From Bryobacterales bacterium (GTDB taxonomy: Bacteria; Acidobacteriota; Terriglobia; Bryobacterales; Bryobacteraceae), in the NCBI GenBank assembly GCA_025462985.1, contig JAOAPP010000530.1, forward strand, positions 1 through 6,154: a DNA stretch of 6,154 bases, read 5' to 3'. Every line of letters begins with the position of its first letter. The stretch's first letter is position 1. The notes beneath the pieces were generated by a model. The model saw only the letters and a program-made list of their open reading frames with translations, ran no database searches and was not told the DNA's origin. A program made the position numbers and the translations under genes. Below are positions 1 to 6,035 of the stretch, piece after piece.

Positions 1-1101
1 CTGGGCCAATGAATTGTGCACGCCTCTCGACAGGACCTCCATGAGTCGTGCTTTGGAGATCGTCGTGGGGTCTGGCATGAAGGTGAAGTCGGGCATGCCT
101 GGGAACCTGTAGACCCACCTGACGGACTCGGTTCCGTAGCCAATGCCCAGGCCTGACGTGTTGATCAGCGACCGAAACGAGTCCGCAATGAACGCAACCC
201 GTATTCCCTTGTCGGGGTTGTGCGCGATCGCCCCGGGTATGTCGCATGCCTGAATGGCGTAGCTTGCAATAAAAGCAGCTATAACAGCCATCATCATGAA
301 TCGGGGCGGGAAGCCGATCAGCATGAGAATGGCAGCTAGCGCAACAAGCTTGAACTGAATGAAATGCGAGGTGGCGGCTATCAGCAGGATCACTACAAGG
401 CAGGCATGGCGGCGTGCACCGCGACTGCAGAACAAGTGGCCGAATATGAAGAACGAGGCAAGGGTGATGCTGTTGATGAACGAGCCGTAAGCGGCCAGGA
501 TCGTGCTGGCCGTGTCATCACCTTCATAGTGCACGTCGTTGACGAACATGATAATGGGCGCAACGATATAGCTTAGGGTAATGAATATACCCCCGCGGGA
601 AAAGATATCCTGCGCCTGAATGCGCCGAAGGAAGTACGCTTTGGCGGCCCAGGCAATGATGAAGAAACTGATGATCGGTATCAGCTGGCGCGGGATGGCG
701 TCCGCCAGGAAAACGAGCTGCCAGGACCGGGGAAACGCGTGGCCCCAGGACAACACGCCGCCGATCAGGCACAACGTCACATAGGTTCCGAGCAAGCGCG
801 GTGGTGTAATTCCCCGGACAATGGCGTAGACAAGGCACAGTGGCGGCGTAATGGAGAACAGCAGCGGATAATCGCCGATCGCAAAGCCTAGGGCACAGGC
901 GATCCACATGCAGGGCAAAAAGACAAAGGTGTCGAGGCGATCGAGGCGCGCACCACTGTACAGAGACGCGCTCATGGGTGATGTCTTGGTGAAGCGAGTT
1001 CCAAACATTCCTAATACAGAACTATCGGCCTGCCGCACGACGGTCCGGCTTCTACCCTGGTCAGGAAAAGGTCCGGAAAGCGAATTCGCTGCCTGCGGCA
1101 T
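1..1101 (-). CDS. Wzy-type polysaccharide polymerase / O-antigen ligase-like membrane protein (partial, C-terminus off the left edge)
   Basis: The minus-strand frame is open from ATG 1101 to base 1 without a stop, giving 367 visible residues. Hydrophobic segments lie near residues 56-76, 80-95, 103-123, 140-158, 171-187, 199-224, 233-264 and 268-284. A long polar stretch follows, as in the large periplasmic loop of Wzy/WaaL proteins. That loop carries GLGIGYGTE (about 317-325) and ends at the window edge with RGVHNSLAQ; the His-Asn pair (362-363) matches the HN motif of this superfamily. I infer polymerisation of flipped lipid-linked repeat units in the inner membrane; ligation to another acceptor is possible. 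Start choice: ATG 1101 has GAAGG at 1113-1109 with a 7-nt spacer and lies 28 nt after the upstream stop. Met 1008 and Met 975 are later in-frame alternatives. Primary sequence is poorly conserved in this family, so the call rests on topology, motif and context. Confidence 0.8.
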   Translation of the reverse strand, partial: MPQAANSLSGPFPDQGRSRTVVRQADSSVLGMFGTRFTKTSPMSASLYSGARLDRLDTFVFLPCMWIACALGFAIGDYPLLFSITPPLCLVYAIVRGITPPRLLGTYVTLCLIGGVLSWGHAFPRSWQLVFLADAIPRQLIPIISFFIIAWAAKAYFLRRIQAQDIFSRGGIFITLSYIVAPIIMFVNDVHYEGDDTASTILAAYGSFINSITLASFFIFGHLFCSRGARRHACLVVILLIAATSHFIQFKLVALAAILMLIGFPPRFMMMAVIAAFIASYAIQACDIPGAIAHNPDKGIRVAFIADSFRSLINTSGLGIGYGTESVRWVYRFPGMPDFTFMPDPTTISKARLMEVLSRGVHNSLAQ

Positions 1102-1108
1102 TGTCCAG

Positions 1109-1113
1109 CCTTC
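1109..1113 (-). promoter_or_regulatory. Ribosome binding site of the Wzy-like gene
   Basis: GAAGG, read on the minus strand, lies 7 nt before ATG 1101. The later in-frame Met codons at 1008 and 975 lack such a well-spaced site, so this decides the start and adds a 42-residue hydrophilic N-terminus compared with Met 975. Confidence 0.6.
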
Positions 1114-1129
1114 TATCCAGTTCGTACTG

Positions 1130-2920
1130 TCATCCCAGAAGATCTATTCCGATCCGTCTGCCCATTGTTACAGTCTTTAGGTATAGATTGCGCATTCTCC
1201 ACGGCTTTGCCTTTTGGCGCCTGACCGCGGCCTTGTTCATTACAATAGCTCTTAGCTTCAAGGGAGGAACGACATGCAACAAATCCCGCAACGCCTGGCG
1301 TGTCGTGCGCTGTGCCTCAACAATGACGACGACCTGATCCATCAGGTTGATCGCGGCTTCCAGATCCACCGTTTGTGCCAAGGAGTGAAAATCCACCACA
1401 ATCCACTGGTGCTCAGCGCCCGCGCTCTCCAACGCTGCGACGATGGACAGCGACGCCGTCAGATCCGACACTGGCGCGGCCGCGCGGAGCGTCAGTAGAT
1501 CCAACATACCTGTCGTCGAGCCGGCTCGTTCCATCCCGCCGGTGAGCTCCCCATACCGGCTTTTGTCCGGCAGCGAGACATCGGATAATGGCAGCCGCCA
1601 GTTCGCGTCCACAAGGCAGGTCTTGCTGCCAGTGTCGGCGAGGACCTTTGCAAGTTGCGCGGCCACCAGCGAAGCGCCCGCTCCGTCCTGTGGCGAAACG
1701 ACACCGATCAGGCGCCTGCTGCTGCCGCGGCTGCCTGCCCCCAGCATGGCAACAGCCAGCTTGCCCATGGCGTCATACACCGGAAGGCAGTCCGCCCCAT
1801 ACGACCGCTGCGCGTTGCCTCTTGGCGACCGCTCCATACACAGCTCGGTCGGGCTCAACTTCGGAATGACAGCGACGCGCGCAATCGCTTCGAACCCTCG
1901 CAAGTCGTCAGCCGTCCGCAGTACATCGTCCGTTATCTCACGCAACAACGCATGCCCCAGGCCAAGAATTCCGCCAATGCCGGTCAAGGCGATCAAGGCG
2001 ATGACAGTGATCAGCCGCGAGCTCGCGATAACCGGCGGTGTCGCAGGCGTGATCACCTGGAGGCCTGGCGATGGGAGTTGGGAATTTGCTTCCCCCAGCC
2101 GTTGCAGCAGCGCTCCATATAACACCCTATAGGACTCGGTTTTTTGTTGCTCCTCCAGAAAACGGGCTCGCGCATCTGGCCCTGGAGCGACGATAGAGGC
2201 CGTGGCTTCGCCCGGCGGAGCCGCAGGGAAGGCTTTGTCACGAAGTTCCGCCAGCAGCTTCCAGTCGAGTGCTGCCATGGTCGTTCGGGCGCTTTCCTGC
2301 TCGGCCAGGCGGCTAGCGATGTAGCCGCGAATGACCGCGCCGGCGAAATCAGCAGCGCGCTCGGGGTCGATTGACGTGAACTGGATTTCCAGCACATCCG
2401 AGATGCCAACCCGACGAATGGCAAGTGCATCTCGAACCCGCGCAATGGTTGCGTCGCGCGGTTTATAGTTGAGCACCGAGGGCGGGCGCAGGAGCGAACG
2501 CGCCTGAAGTATCAGCCACGTTCGCAGGCCGCCAGCGTTCCGGCCGAACTCTGGATCGTCAACAAGGTTCAGCGTGTCCACGACCCGACCAATGATTTCG
2601 TTGGAGGTGAAAACCTGGATCTGCGTTTCAATGTTCGTGGAATGAGCCGCGTCGGTTTGGGCGACGACAAGATCGCCCGCAGTCCTACGCGTGGGATCCT
2701 GCAGCAGGACCGCGGCCGTAGCGGTGTAGGACGACGGCGCGACCGCGGCATATCCGATGCCGAGCAGCAGTCCGCTGAACAGCCAGGCGAGGCAGAGACG
2801 GTAGCGCTTGCGCAGAAAGCGGAGAATCGCTTCGAGATTGATTGCCTCCGGATCATCGGGTCTGAAGCCGCTACTCGGCAATCCAAGCGAGGCTGTCTGA
2901 AGTGCATCACTGTGGAGCAT
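1130..2920 (-). CDS. Wzz/Wzc-type chain-length determinant with degenerate BY-kinase domain
   Basis: 596 residues. A Wzz-type N-terminus contains the first membrane helix (about 43-61). The periplasmic part (about 62-302) ends in a GNVR-like segment (about 264-300: YGALLQRLGEA, then TPATPP). The second helix is about 303-326, followed by a cytoplasmic P-loop-like domain (about 400-565). In that domain the Walker A region reads SPQDGAGAS (409-417), with Ala416 where the lysine is expected. Walker A-prime (CLVDANWR, Asp438) and a Walker B-like WIVVD (Asp510) remain, but the usual D-x-P-P after Walker B is D-F-H-S. The C-terminus is basic (564-592), has one Tyr (580) and no tyrosine cluster. The periplasmic helical region is shorter than in typical Wzc/GumC proteins. 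Family role: inner-membrane co-polymerase that controls polymer length and links Wzy to export. I infer that tyrosine-kinase activity is lost. It starts 15 nt after the flippase stop; the ribosome binding site is weak. An in-frame TAA at 2938-2936 rules out an earlier start. Confidence 0.9.
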   Translation of the reverse strand: MLHSDALQTASLGLPSSGFRPDDPEAINLEAILRFLRKRYRLCLAWLFSGLLLGIGYAAVAPSSYTATAAVLLQDPTRRTAGDLVVAQTDAAHSTNIETQIQVFTSNEIIGRVVDTLNLVDDPEFGRNAGGLRTWLILQARSLLRPPSVLNYKPRDATIARVRDALAIRRVGISDVLEIQFTSIDPERAADFAGAVIRGYIASRLAEQESARTTMAALDWKLLAELRDKAFPAAPPGEATASIVAPGPDARARFLEEQQKTESYRVLYGALLQRLGEANSQLPSPGLQVITPATPPVIASSRLITVIALIALTGIGGILGLGHALLREITDDVLRTADDLRGFEAIARVAVIPKLSPTELCMERSPRGNAQRSYGADCLPVYDAMGKLAVAMLGAGSRGSSRRLIGVVSPQDGAGASLVAAQLAKVLADTGSKTCLVDANWRLPLSDVSLPDKSRYGELTGGMERAGSTTGMLDLLTLRAAAPVSDLTASLSIVAALESAGAEHQWIVVDFHSLAQTVDLEAAINLMDQVVVIVEAQRTTRQALRDLLHVVPPLKLRAIVMNKAAVRRQKAKPWRMRNLYLKTVTMGRRIGIDLLG

Positions 2921-2935
2921 CTGACCGACTTGCAG

Positions 2936-3598
2936 TTACGGGGCGGGAGGGGGCCGGAGGGCGCGGACAGCGGCCGGGATTGCTGCTGCAACCCTGAGGC
3001 TGCCGCCGAAATCGGCAACAGCGGACGCGGAGTTCCGCATCTCGCCAACGGTAAAGGCAATCAGGAAGGACGCCGACACCAGGAACACGAGGGCTTCCCT
3101 AGCGACCACGGCCAACGAAACGGCGGTGGTCGCATTTGCAAGGACCGAGAGCATCAGCAACGAGGCAAGGACAAAGATGGCCAGGCTTGCGGCGTTCAAA
3201 ACGGGCCACGCACGTTCATATCCATAGTTGAACATAAACAGATTCGATGTGCAGGCATTTACGTTCAGCAGTAGCGGGACGATGGCCAGCAGGCGTACGA
3301 TGGGTATCGAACCGGCAAAGGATATACCGAAAATCGGGATGATGATCATTGGGGCGACAATCAGCAGCCCCAGGCTCAACCCCAGGCCAATCGCAAGAGA
3401 GAACAGCGAAAGCCAGACCAGGCGTAAGCCGGCCTTCGGATTATGCCGGGCGTAGAAGGCGACCCGGGGCAGCAGTGTATCGACCAGTGTCCTGAAGAAT
3501 GGGCGTGTCGCGCTGACGAATTTCTCGGCCAGCGAGTAATGGCCGGCCGCGACGTAGCCGCCGTAGTGGTGCACCAGCAGCATAGGCAGCGTCGTCAA
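2936..3598 (-). CDS. Flippase C-terminal fragment (second frame)
   Basis: This frame is open from 3859 down to the TAA at 2938-2936, but its first usable start is a TTG at 3598 that overlaps the TGA of the first frame (TTGA); the next is ATG 3583. Read from TTG it gives 220 residues beginning inside a transmembrane helix (LTTLPMLLVHHYGG), followed by YSLAEKF, a good match to the helix 7-8 region of Wzx proteins, and further hydrophobic segments. The sequence upstream of TTG in the same frame is also flippase-like, which shows that this is the rest of one broken gene and not an independent one. Reinitiation at TTGA could still make a half protein. Confidence 0.5.
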   Translation of the reverse strand: MTTLPMLLVHHYGGYVAAGHYSLAEKFVSATRPFFRTLVDTLLPRVAFYARHNPKAGLRLVWLSLFSLAIGLGLSLGLLIVAPMIIIPIFGISFAGSIPIVRLLAIVPLLLNVNACTSNLFMFNYGYERAWPVLNAASLAIFVLASLLMLSVLANATTAVSLAVVAREALVFLVSASFLIAFTVGEMRNSASAVADFGGSLRVAAAIPAAVRALRPPPAP

Positions 3599-4263
3599 TA
3601 TCCGCTCGACAAGGGTGTATAGGAAACCGGCCCAGCCGTTGCGAGCTGCGTCGTAATACCTGCAAGCCGTACGGGCCGCAGCCCGGCCACGCCAATGGAA
3701 CGGATGAGCGGCAAACTGACCAGGCCTGCAACAAGCGGGACCGCGGACTGCGACGCAACCGCGAAGGCCACCTGTTCCGGCGAGCGCACCAGAAGCACGA
3801 AACTGGCAAATGCGCAGATGCGAGCGCTGACGGTCGCCAGGGCGGCTTGCCAGGCTCGTTCAAGCCCGATCAGTAGCCATCCTGGGAAGACGATGCCGCC
3901 AAACGCGGTCAGCATCGCGCAAAGGAACATCGGCTGGCTGATGCCAAGAACGCTGTTCGCGGCGACAAGGCCGACCGTAGTGATCAGAAAGCACAGCGCA
4001 GTCTTGGTCAGCAGCACATCCGCAAACAGCGTCGCGAGGACCAGTGGTTCATTGCGTGCGGCGCCGGCGGCGCGCTGTGCTGTCCAGTGGAAGCCATACT
4101 CGACGAACGTGGCGGCTAACTGCCCGATCGCCATGGCGTAAGCGAACACCCCGAACTGCTGTGCCCCCAGTACATGGGCGGCGTACGGCAGGATTAGCAG
4201 GGGCTGCAGTACATCTACTGCGTGCATGATTGTCAGGCCCACGGCCTGGCGTCGCAGGCTCAT
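3595..4263 (-). CDS. Flippase N-terminal fragment (first frame)
   Basis: 222 residues if read as it stands. It starts MSLRRQAVGL and contains several hydrophobic segments (about 8-33, 38-55, 81-103, 110-132, 143-160, 165-186), matching the first half of a Wzx protein. The last 20 or so residues are out of frame compared with the family. On its own it would lack about half of the expected 12 or so helices, so function as a separate protein is unlikely. It is translationally coupled to the deacetylase by a 4-nt ATGA overlap. Confidence 0.55.
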   Translation of the reverse strand: MSLRRQAVGLTIMHAVDVLQPLLILPYAAHVLGAQQFGVFAYAMAIGQLAATFVEYGFHWTAQRAAGAARNEPLVLATLFADVLLTKTALCFLITTVGLVAANSVLGISQPMFLCAMLTAFGGIVFPGWLLIGLERAWQAALATVSARICAFASFVLLVRSPEQVAFAVASQSAVPLVAGLVSLPLIRSIGVAGLRPVRLAGITTQLATAGPVSYTPLSSGY

Positions 4264-5054
4264 GGCACAAGCTCCGGGGTAGCTGGGGCCGACGCGTGCG
4301 TCCAGAACGCCCCGTTGGTGACGAATTGGGCGTGTAGATGGCGCAGATGCGCCAACAAGCGGTCCAGCTCATCCCAAAGGTCGTACTCATTCAATTCCCA
4401 GGGGTGTCCCCAGATGTGGAAGCATCCGCCGCGGCGGAGACATAGCTCGGCTGCCCGATAGAGCCGATCTTGCAGTCCGCGTTTCCCCAGAACGGCGCGC
4501 AGCAGAGCAAGGCGCCTCAAACTATGGCCGCCACTCAGATAATTTCGGATATAGATATTGTCCGTATGGGGGAAAAACTGCATGGTCGTCGGTATTTGGT
4601 AACAGTCAGGTCCTGCGGCATCCGAAAGGTTCGTCACCGTCCGCGCGTAGCGAAAGCCTGCATCTCGCACCAACCGCCGGACGGTGCGGTTATGGTGCCC
4701 GCGCACATAGGCGAAGCCGATGACTTCCCGCCCTAGAAGGTCCTCAAGCCATTGCTTGTTGGAGATGAGCTGCTGCGCCGCCGCGTCCGGAGCCAACTCT
4801 GTCAGGCTGACATGGTCCCGGGTGTGACCTCCGATCTCAACATGTCGGAACTGATGCTCCCCTAGACGTCGGATCTCCGTCCGCTGCATCACCGGCCTGC
4901 CTTCGGCATTCATATTCGGAATGTAGAACGTTCCTGACGCCTCGTGTTTTGCCAGCAGATCCGCCACACGGAGGTCGGCCGGGTGGCCGTCATCCCAGGA
5001 CGTTGTCACCAGCAACGGCGAGGTATCGCACTCCTTTGGCATGGCGCTGCCCAT
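4260..5054 (-). CDS. NodB-homology polysaccharide deacetylase (CE4 family)
   Basis: 264 residues from ATG 5054. CE4 motifs in order: TTSWDDGHP with the Asp pair at 21-22 (motif 1, catalytic base and metal ligand); GGHTRDH with His77 and His81 (motif 2, metal ligands); FAYVRGHHN (about 114-122), standing where motif 3 is expected; and FHIWGHPWEL (about 212-221) near the end. The WGHPWE element resembles the gellan-lyase-like CE4 subgroup that I recall from EPS clusters. The family removes N- or O-acetyl groups from sugars in a metal-dependent way. No signal peptide or membrane segment is visible, so a cytoplasmic substrate (sugar nucleotide or lipid-linked intermediate) is inferred. The ATG shares one base with the glycosyltransferase stop (TGATG), pointing to coupling; ATG 5042 is an alternative. 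The frame is open upstream to 5330, but that part overlaps the glycosyltransferase and shows no homology. Confidence 0.88.
   Translation of the reverse strand: MGSAMPKECDTSPLLVTTSWDDGHPADLRVADLLAKHEASGTFYIPNMNAEGRPVMQRTEIRRLGEHQFRHVEIGGHTRDHVSLTELAPDAAAQQLISNKQWLEDLLGREVIGFAYVRGHHNRTVRRLVRDAGFRYARTVTNLSDAAGPDCYQIPTTMQFFPHTDNIYIRNYLSGGHSLRRLALLRAVLGKRGLQDRLYRAAELCLRRGGCFHIWGHPWELNEYDLWDELDRLLAHLRHLHAQFVTNGAFWTHASAPATPELVP
4272..4275 (-). promoter_or_regulatory. Ribosome binding site of the flippase gene
   Basis: GGAG on the minus strand, 8 nt before ATG 4263, inside the end of the deacetylase gene. It supports ATG 4263 as the flippase start and, with the ATGA overlap, coupled translation. Confidence 0.5.
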
Positions 5055-5848
5055 CAGGTATCGTGCGCCGGACGGTTTGACCATATGAAACCAAAGCAAG
5101 CCATGATGAAGATGGTGTTGGACACTAGGTATCGCTTGGCAAGACGCCTCGGGTCTTGCAAGATCCGGTAACACCACTCCAACCCGAGCCGCTGCATCCA
5201 GGGTGGGGCACGCTTTACAACGCCGGCATGGAAGTCGAATGCGGCGCCAATCCCGACCATGACGGCATGGATCCGGTCTTTGTGGGAACGGAGCCATGCT
5301 TCCTGCTTGGGACAACCAAGTCCGACCCAAATGATTCGGGCGCTGGATGCGTTGATCCGGTCCACCATTGCCGCATCCTGCTCAGCCGAGAGCGTGTAGA
5401 ACGGAGGTGAAATGGATTGGACAATGTTGATACCCGGGAAGGTGGCGCGCAATTTTTGCTCCAACCTAAGGAGCGTGCCGGGGGTCGAGCCATAGAGCAG
5501 CATTGGGGTCCCATCTTCGGTGGCCCGGCGGCAGCACGCCAACATCAGGTCCGGTCCGCTGATGCGGCCCTGATCGCGATGGCCCTCGCGACGTAGCAGC
5601 CAGGCGACTGGCGCGCCGTCGGGCGTCACCATATCGGCTGACGCAATTGCCTCGCGATGAGCGGGGTTTCGAAGGGCGTGAGCGATGCTGTTTACATCGC
5701 ACACACAAACGATTCTGCTTTCATTGCGCTGCGCCCAAAGGGAAACGCTGTCCAGCGCATCGCTCCAACCAAGGACGTCCACCGGTATGCCGACGACATG
5801 TCGACGCATGCGACGTGGTAAAGTGTCCGATGCAGCGATGACGTCCAT
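5054..5848 (-). CDS. WecG/TagA/CpsF family glycosyltransferase (GT26)
   Basis: 264 residues, the usual size for the family. Landmarks in order: CDVNSIAHA (50-58); ADMVTPDGAPVAW (71-83) with the conserved Asp77-Gly78; RISGPDL (95-101); LLYGSTPGT (117-125); WVGLGCPKQEAW (174-185); GIGAAFDFHAG (199-209); RAPPWMQRLGLEW (213-225); and KRYL (238-241) before a hydrophobic tail. These are diagnostic GT26 motifs. Known members add N-acetylmannosamine(uronate) or glucose (WecG, TagA, GumM) to a lipid-linked intermediate at the cytoplasmic membrane face; the sugar here cannot be read from sequence. Start: ATG 5848 has GAGG at 5860-5857, spacer 8. The frame is open back to 5962, but those 38 residues are Cys-rich and unlike the family. 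It is the first gene of the visible operon and overlaps the deacetylase start by one base. Confidence 0.93.
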   Translation of the reverse strand: MDVIAASDTLPRRMRRHVVGIPVDVLGWSDALDSVSLWAQRNESRIVCVCDVNSIAHALRNPAHREAIASADMVTPDGAPVAWLLRREGHRDQGRISGPDLMLACCRRATEDGTPMLLYGSTPGTLLRLEQKLRATFPGINIVQSISPPFYTLSAEQDAAMVDRINASSARIIWVGLGCPKQEAWLRSHKDRIHAVMVGIGAAFDFHAGVVKRAPPWMQRLGLEWCYRILQDPRRLAKRYLVSNTIFIMACFGFIWSNRPAHDT

Positions 5849-5856
5849 GAAAATTA

Positions 5857-5860
5857 CCTC
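5857..5860 (-). promoter_or_regulatory. Ribosome binding site that sets the glycosyltransferase start
   Basis: GAGG on the minus strand, 8 nt before ATG 5848. It decides for the 264-residue protein over the 302-residue reading from 5962. Its first base is also the last base of the 11-bp direct repeat copy at 5860-5870. Confidence 0.7.
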
Positions 5861-5870
5861 GGATGGAGTA
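5860..5870. repeat. 11-bp direct repeat, copy 1 (abuts the ribosome binding site)
   Basis: CGGATGGAGTA on the plus strand, identical to 6004-6014. On the minus strand it reads TACTCCATCCG and runs directly into the GAGG ribosome binding site of the glycosyltransferase gene, sharing one base with it. Confidence 0.5.
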
Positions 5871-6003
5871 CGGCAACAGCAAACCAGCATGCATTTGCTG
5901 CTTGGGCTGCAGCTCACCATGGCAAACCCGAAGAATGTTATCGGGCCGGGACAATGGTTCACTCAATTCCAATTAAGCAGCTTGAAAATAGTTGTCCCTA
6001 TGC

Positions 6004-6014
6004 CGGATGGAGTA
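6004..6014. repeat. 11-bp direct repeat, copy 2 (overlaps the inverted repeat)
   Basis: CGGATGGAGTA on the plus strand, identical to 5860-5870, 144 bp away in the same orientation. It overlaps the left arm of the inverted repeat at 6009-6020, so the GGAGTA half-site occurs both within the palindrome and next to the ribosome binding site. Confidence 0.5.
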
Positions 6015-6035
6015 GTCATTAGGAATGGCTACTCC
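6009..6035. repeat. Near-perfect inverted repeat (12-bp arms, 3-bp centre), possible operator or leader hairpin
   Basis: On the plus strand the left arm is GGAGTAGTCATT (6009-6020), the centre AGG, and the right arm AATGGCTACTCC (6024-6035). The arms match at 11 of 12 positions. In plus-strand RNA the odd pair is a G-U wobble, giving an unbroken stem; in the minus-strand transcript it is a C/A mismatch. There is no T-run on either side, so it is not a typical intrinsic terminator. It sits about 160-190 nt upstream of the glycosyltransferase ATG. A two-fold-symmetric regulator site or a leader hairpin are both possible. Confidence 0.65.

Larger units (their letters stand above)
2936..4263 (-). 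pseudogene. Wzx-type polysaccharide flippase (MATE/MOP family), frameshifted
   Basis: Two adjacent reading frames together make one flippase of normal size. The first frame (ATG 4263 to TGA 3597-3595) carries the N-terminal half; the second runs open to TAA 2938-2936 and carries the rest. After about residue 200 the first frame stops looking like a flippase (ITTQLATAGPVSYTP), while the second frame reads YYDAARNGWAGFLYTLVER over the same bases, a good continuation. The span is 1328 nt; one added base gives 1329 nt, or 442 residues plus a stop, a typical Wzx length. A 1-nt loss near 3655-3690 is therefore the simplest explanation. I see no slippery heptamer supporting programmed -1 shifting. 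Wzx proteins flip undecaprenyl-diphosphate-linked repeat units across the inner membrane. The start overlaps the deacetylase stop (ATGA), with GGAG at 4275-4272, spacer 8. A sequencing error would make the gene intact. Confidence 0.8.

Noticed and set aside
524..907. 127-residue minus-strand open frame
   Set aside because: It lies out of frame inside the Wzy-like gene, which is open through the whole region to base 1 and has clear membrane segments and the HN motif. This frame is rich in Arg, His and Cys without any family signal.
1443..2132. 229-residue plus-strand open frame
   Set aside because: It is antisense to the Wzz/Wzc-like gene, has a Ser/Arg/Pro-rich low-information composition and no domain; an artefact of GC-rich codons.
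2642..3274. 210-residue plus-strand open frame
   Set aside because: It is antisense across the co-polymerase and flippase genes, Gly/Arg/Gln-rich, with no recognisable motif.
3597..3690. Programmed -1 ribosomal frameshift in the flippase
   Set aside because: No X-XXY-YYZ slippery heptamer is present in the first frame in this stretch, and I did not recognise a downstream stimulatory structure.
3441..3863. 140-residue minus-strand open frame within the flippase
   Set aside because: This is the third frame, not the one that continues the flippase; it is Arg/Pro-rich and has no transmembrane pattern.
5849..5962. 38-residue N-terminal extension of the glycosyltransferase
   Set aside because: ATG 5848 has a well-placed GAGG and gives the normal family length; the extension is Cys-rich and does not resemble a GT26 N-terminus.
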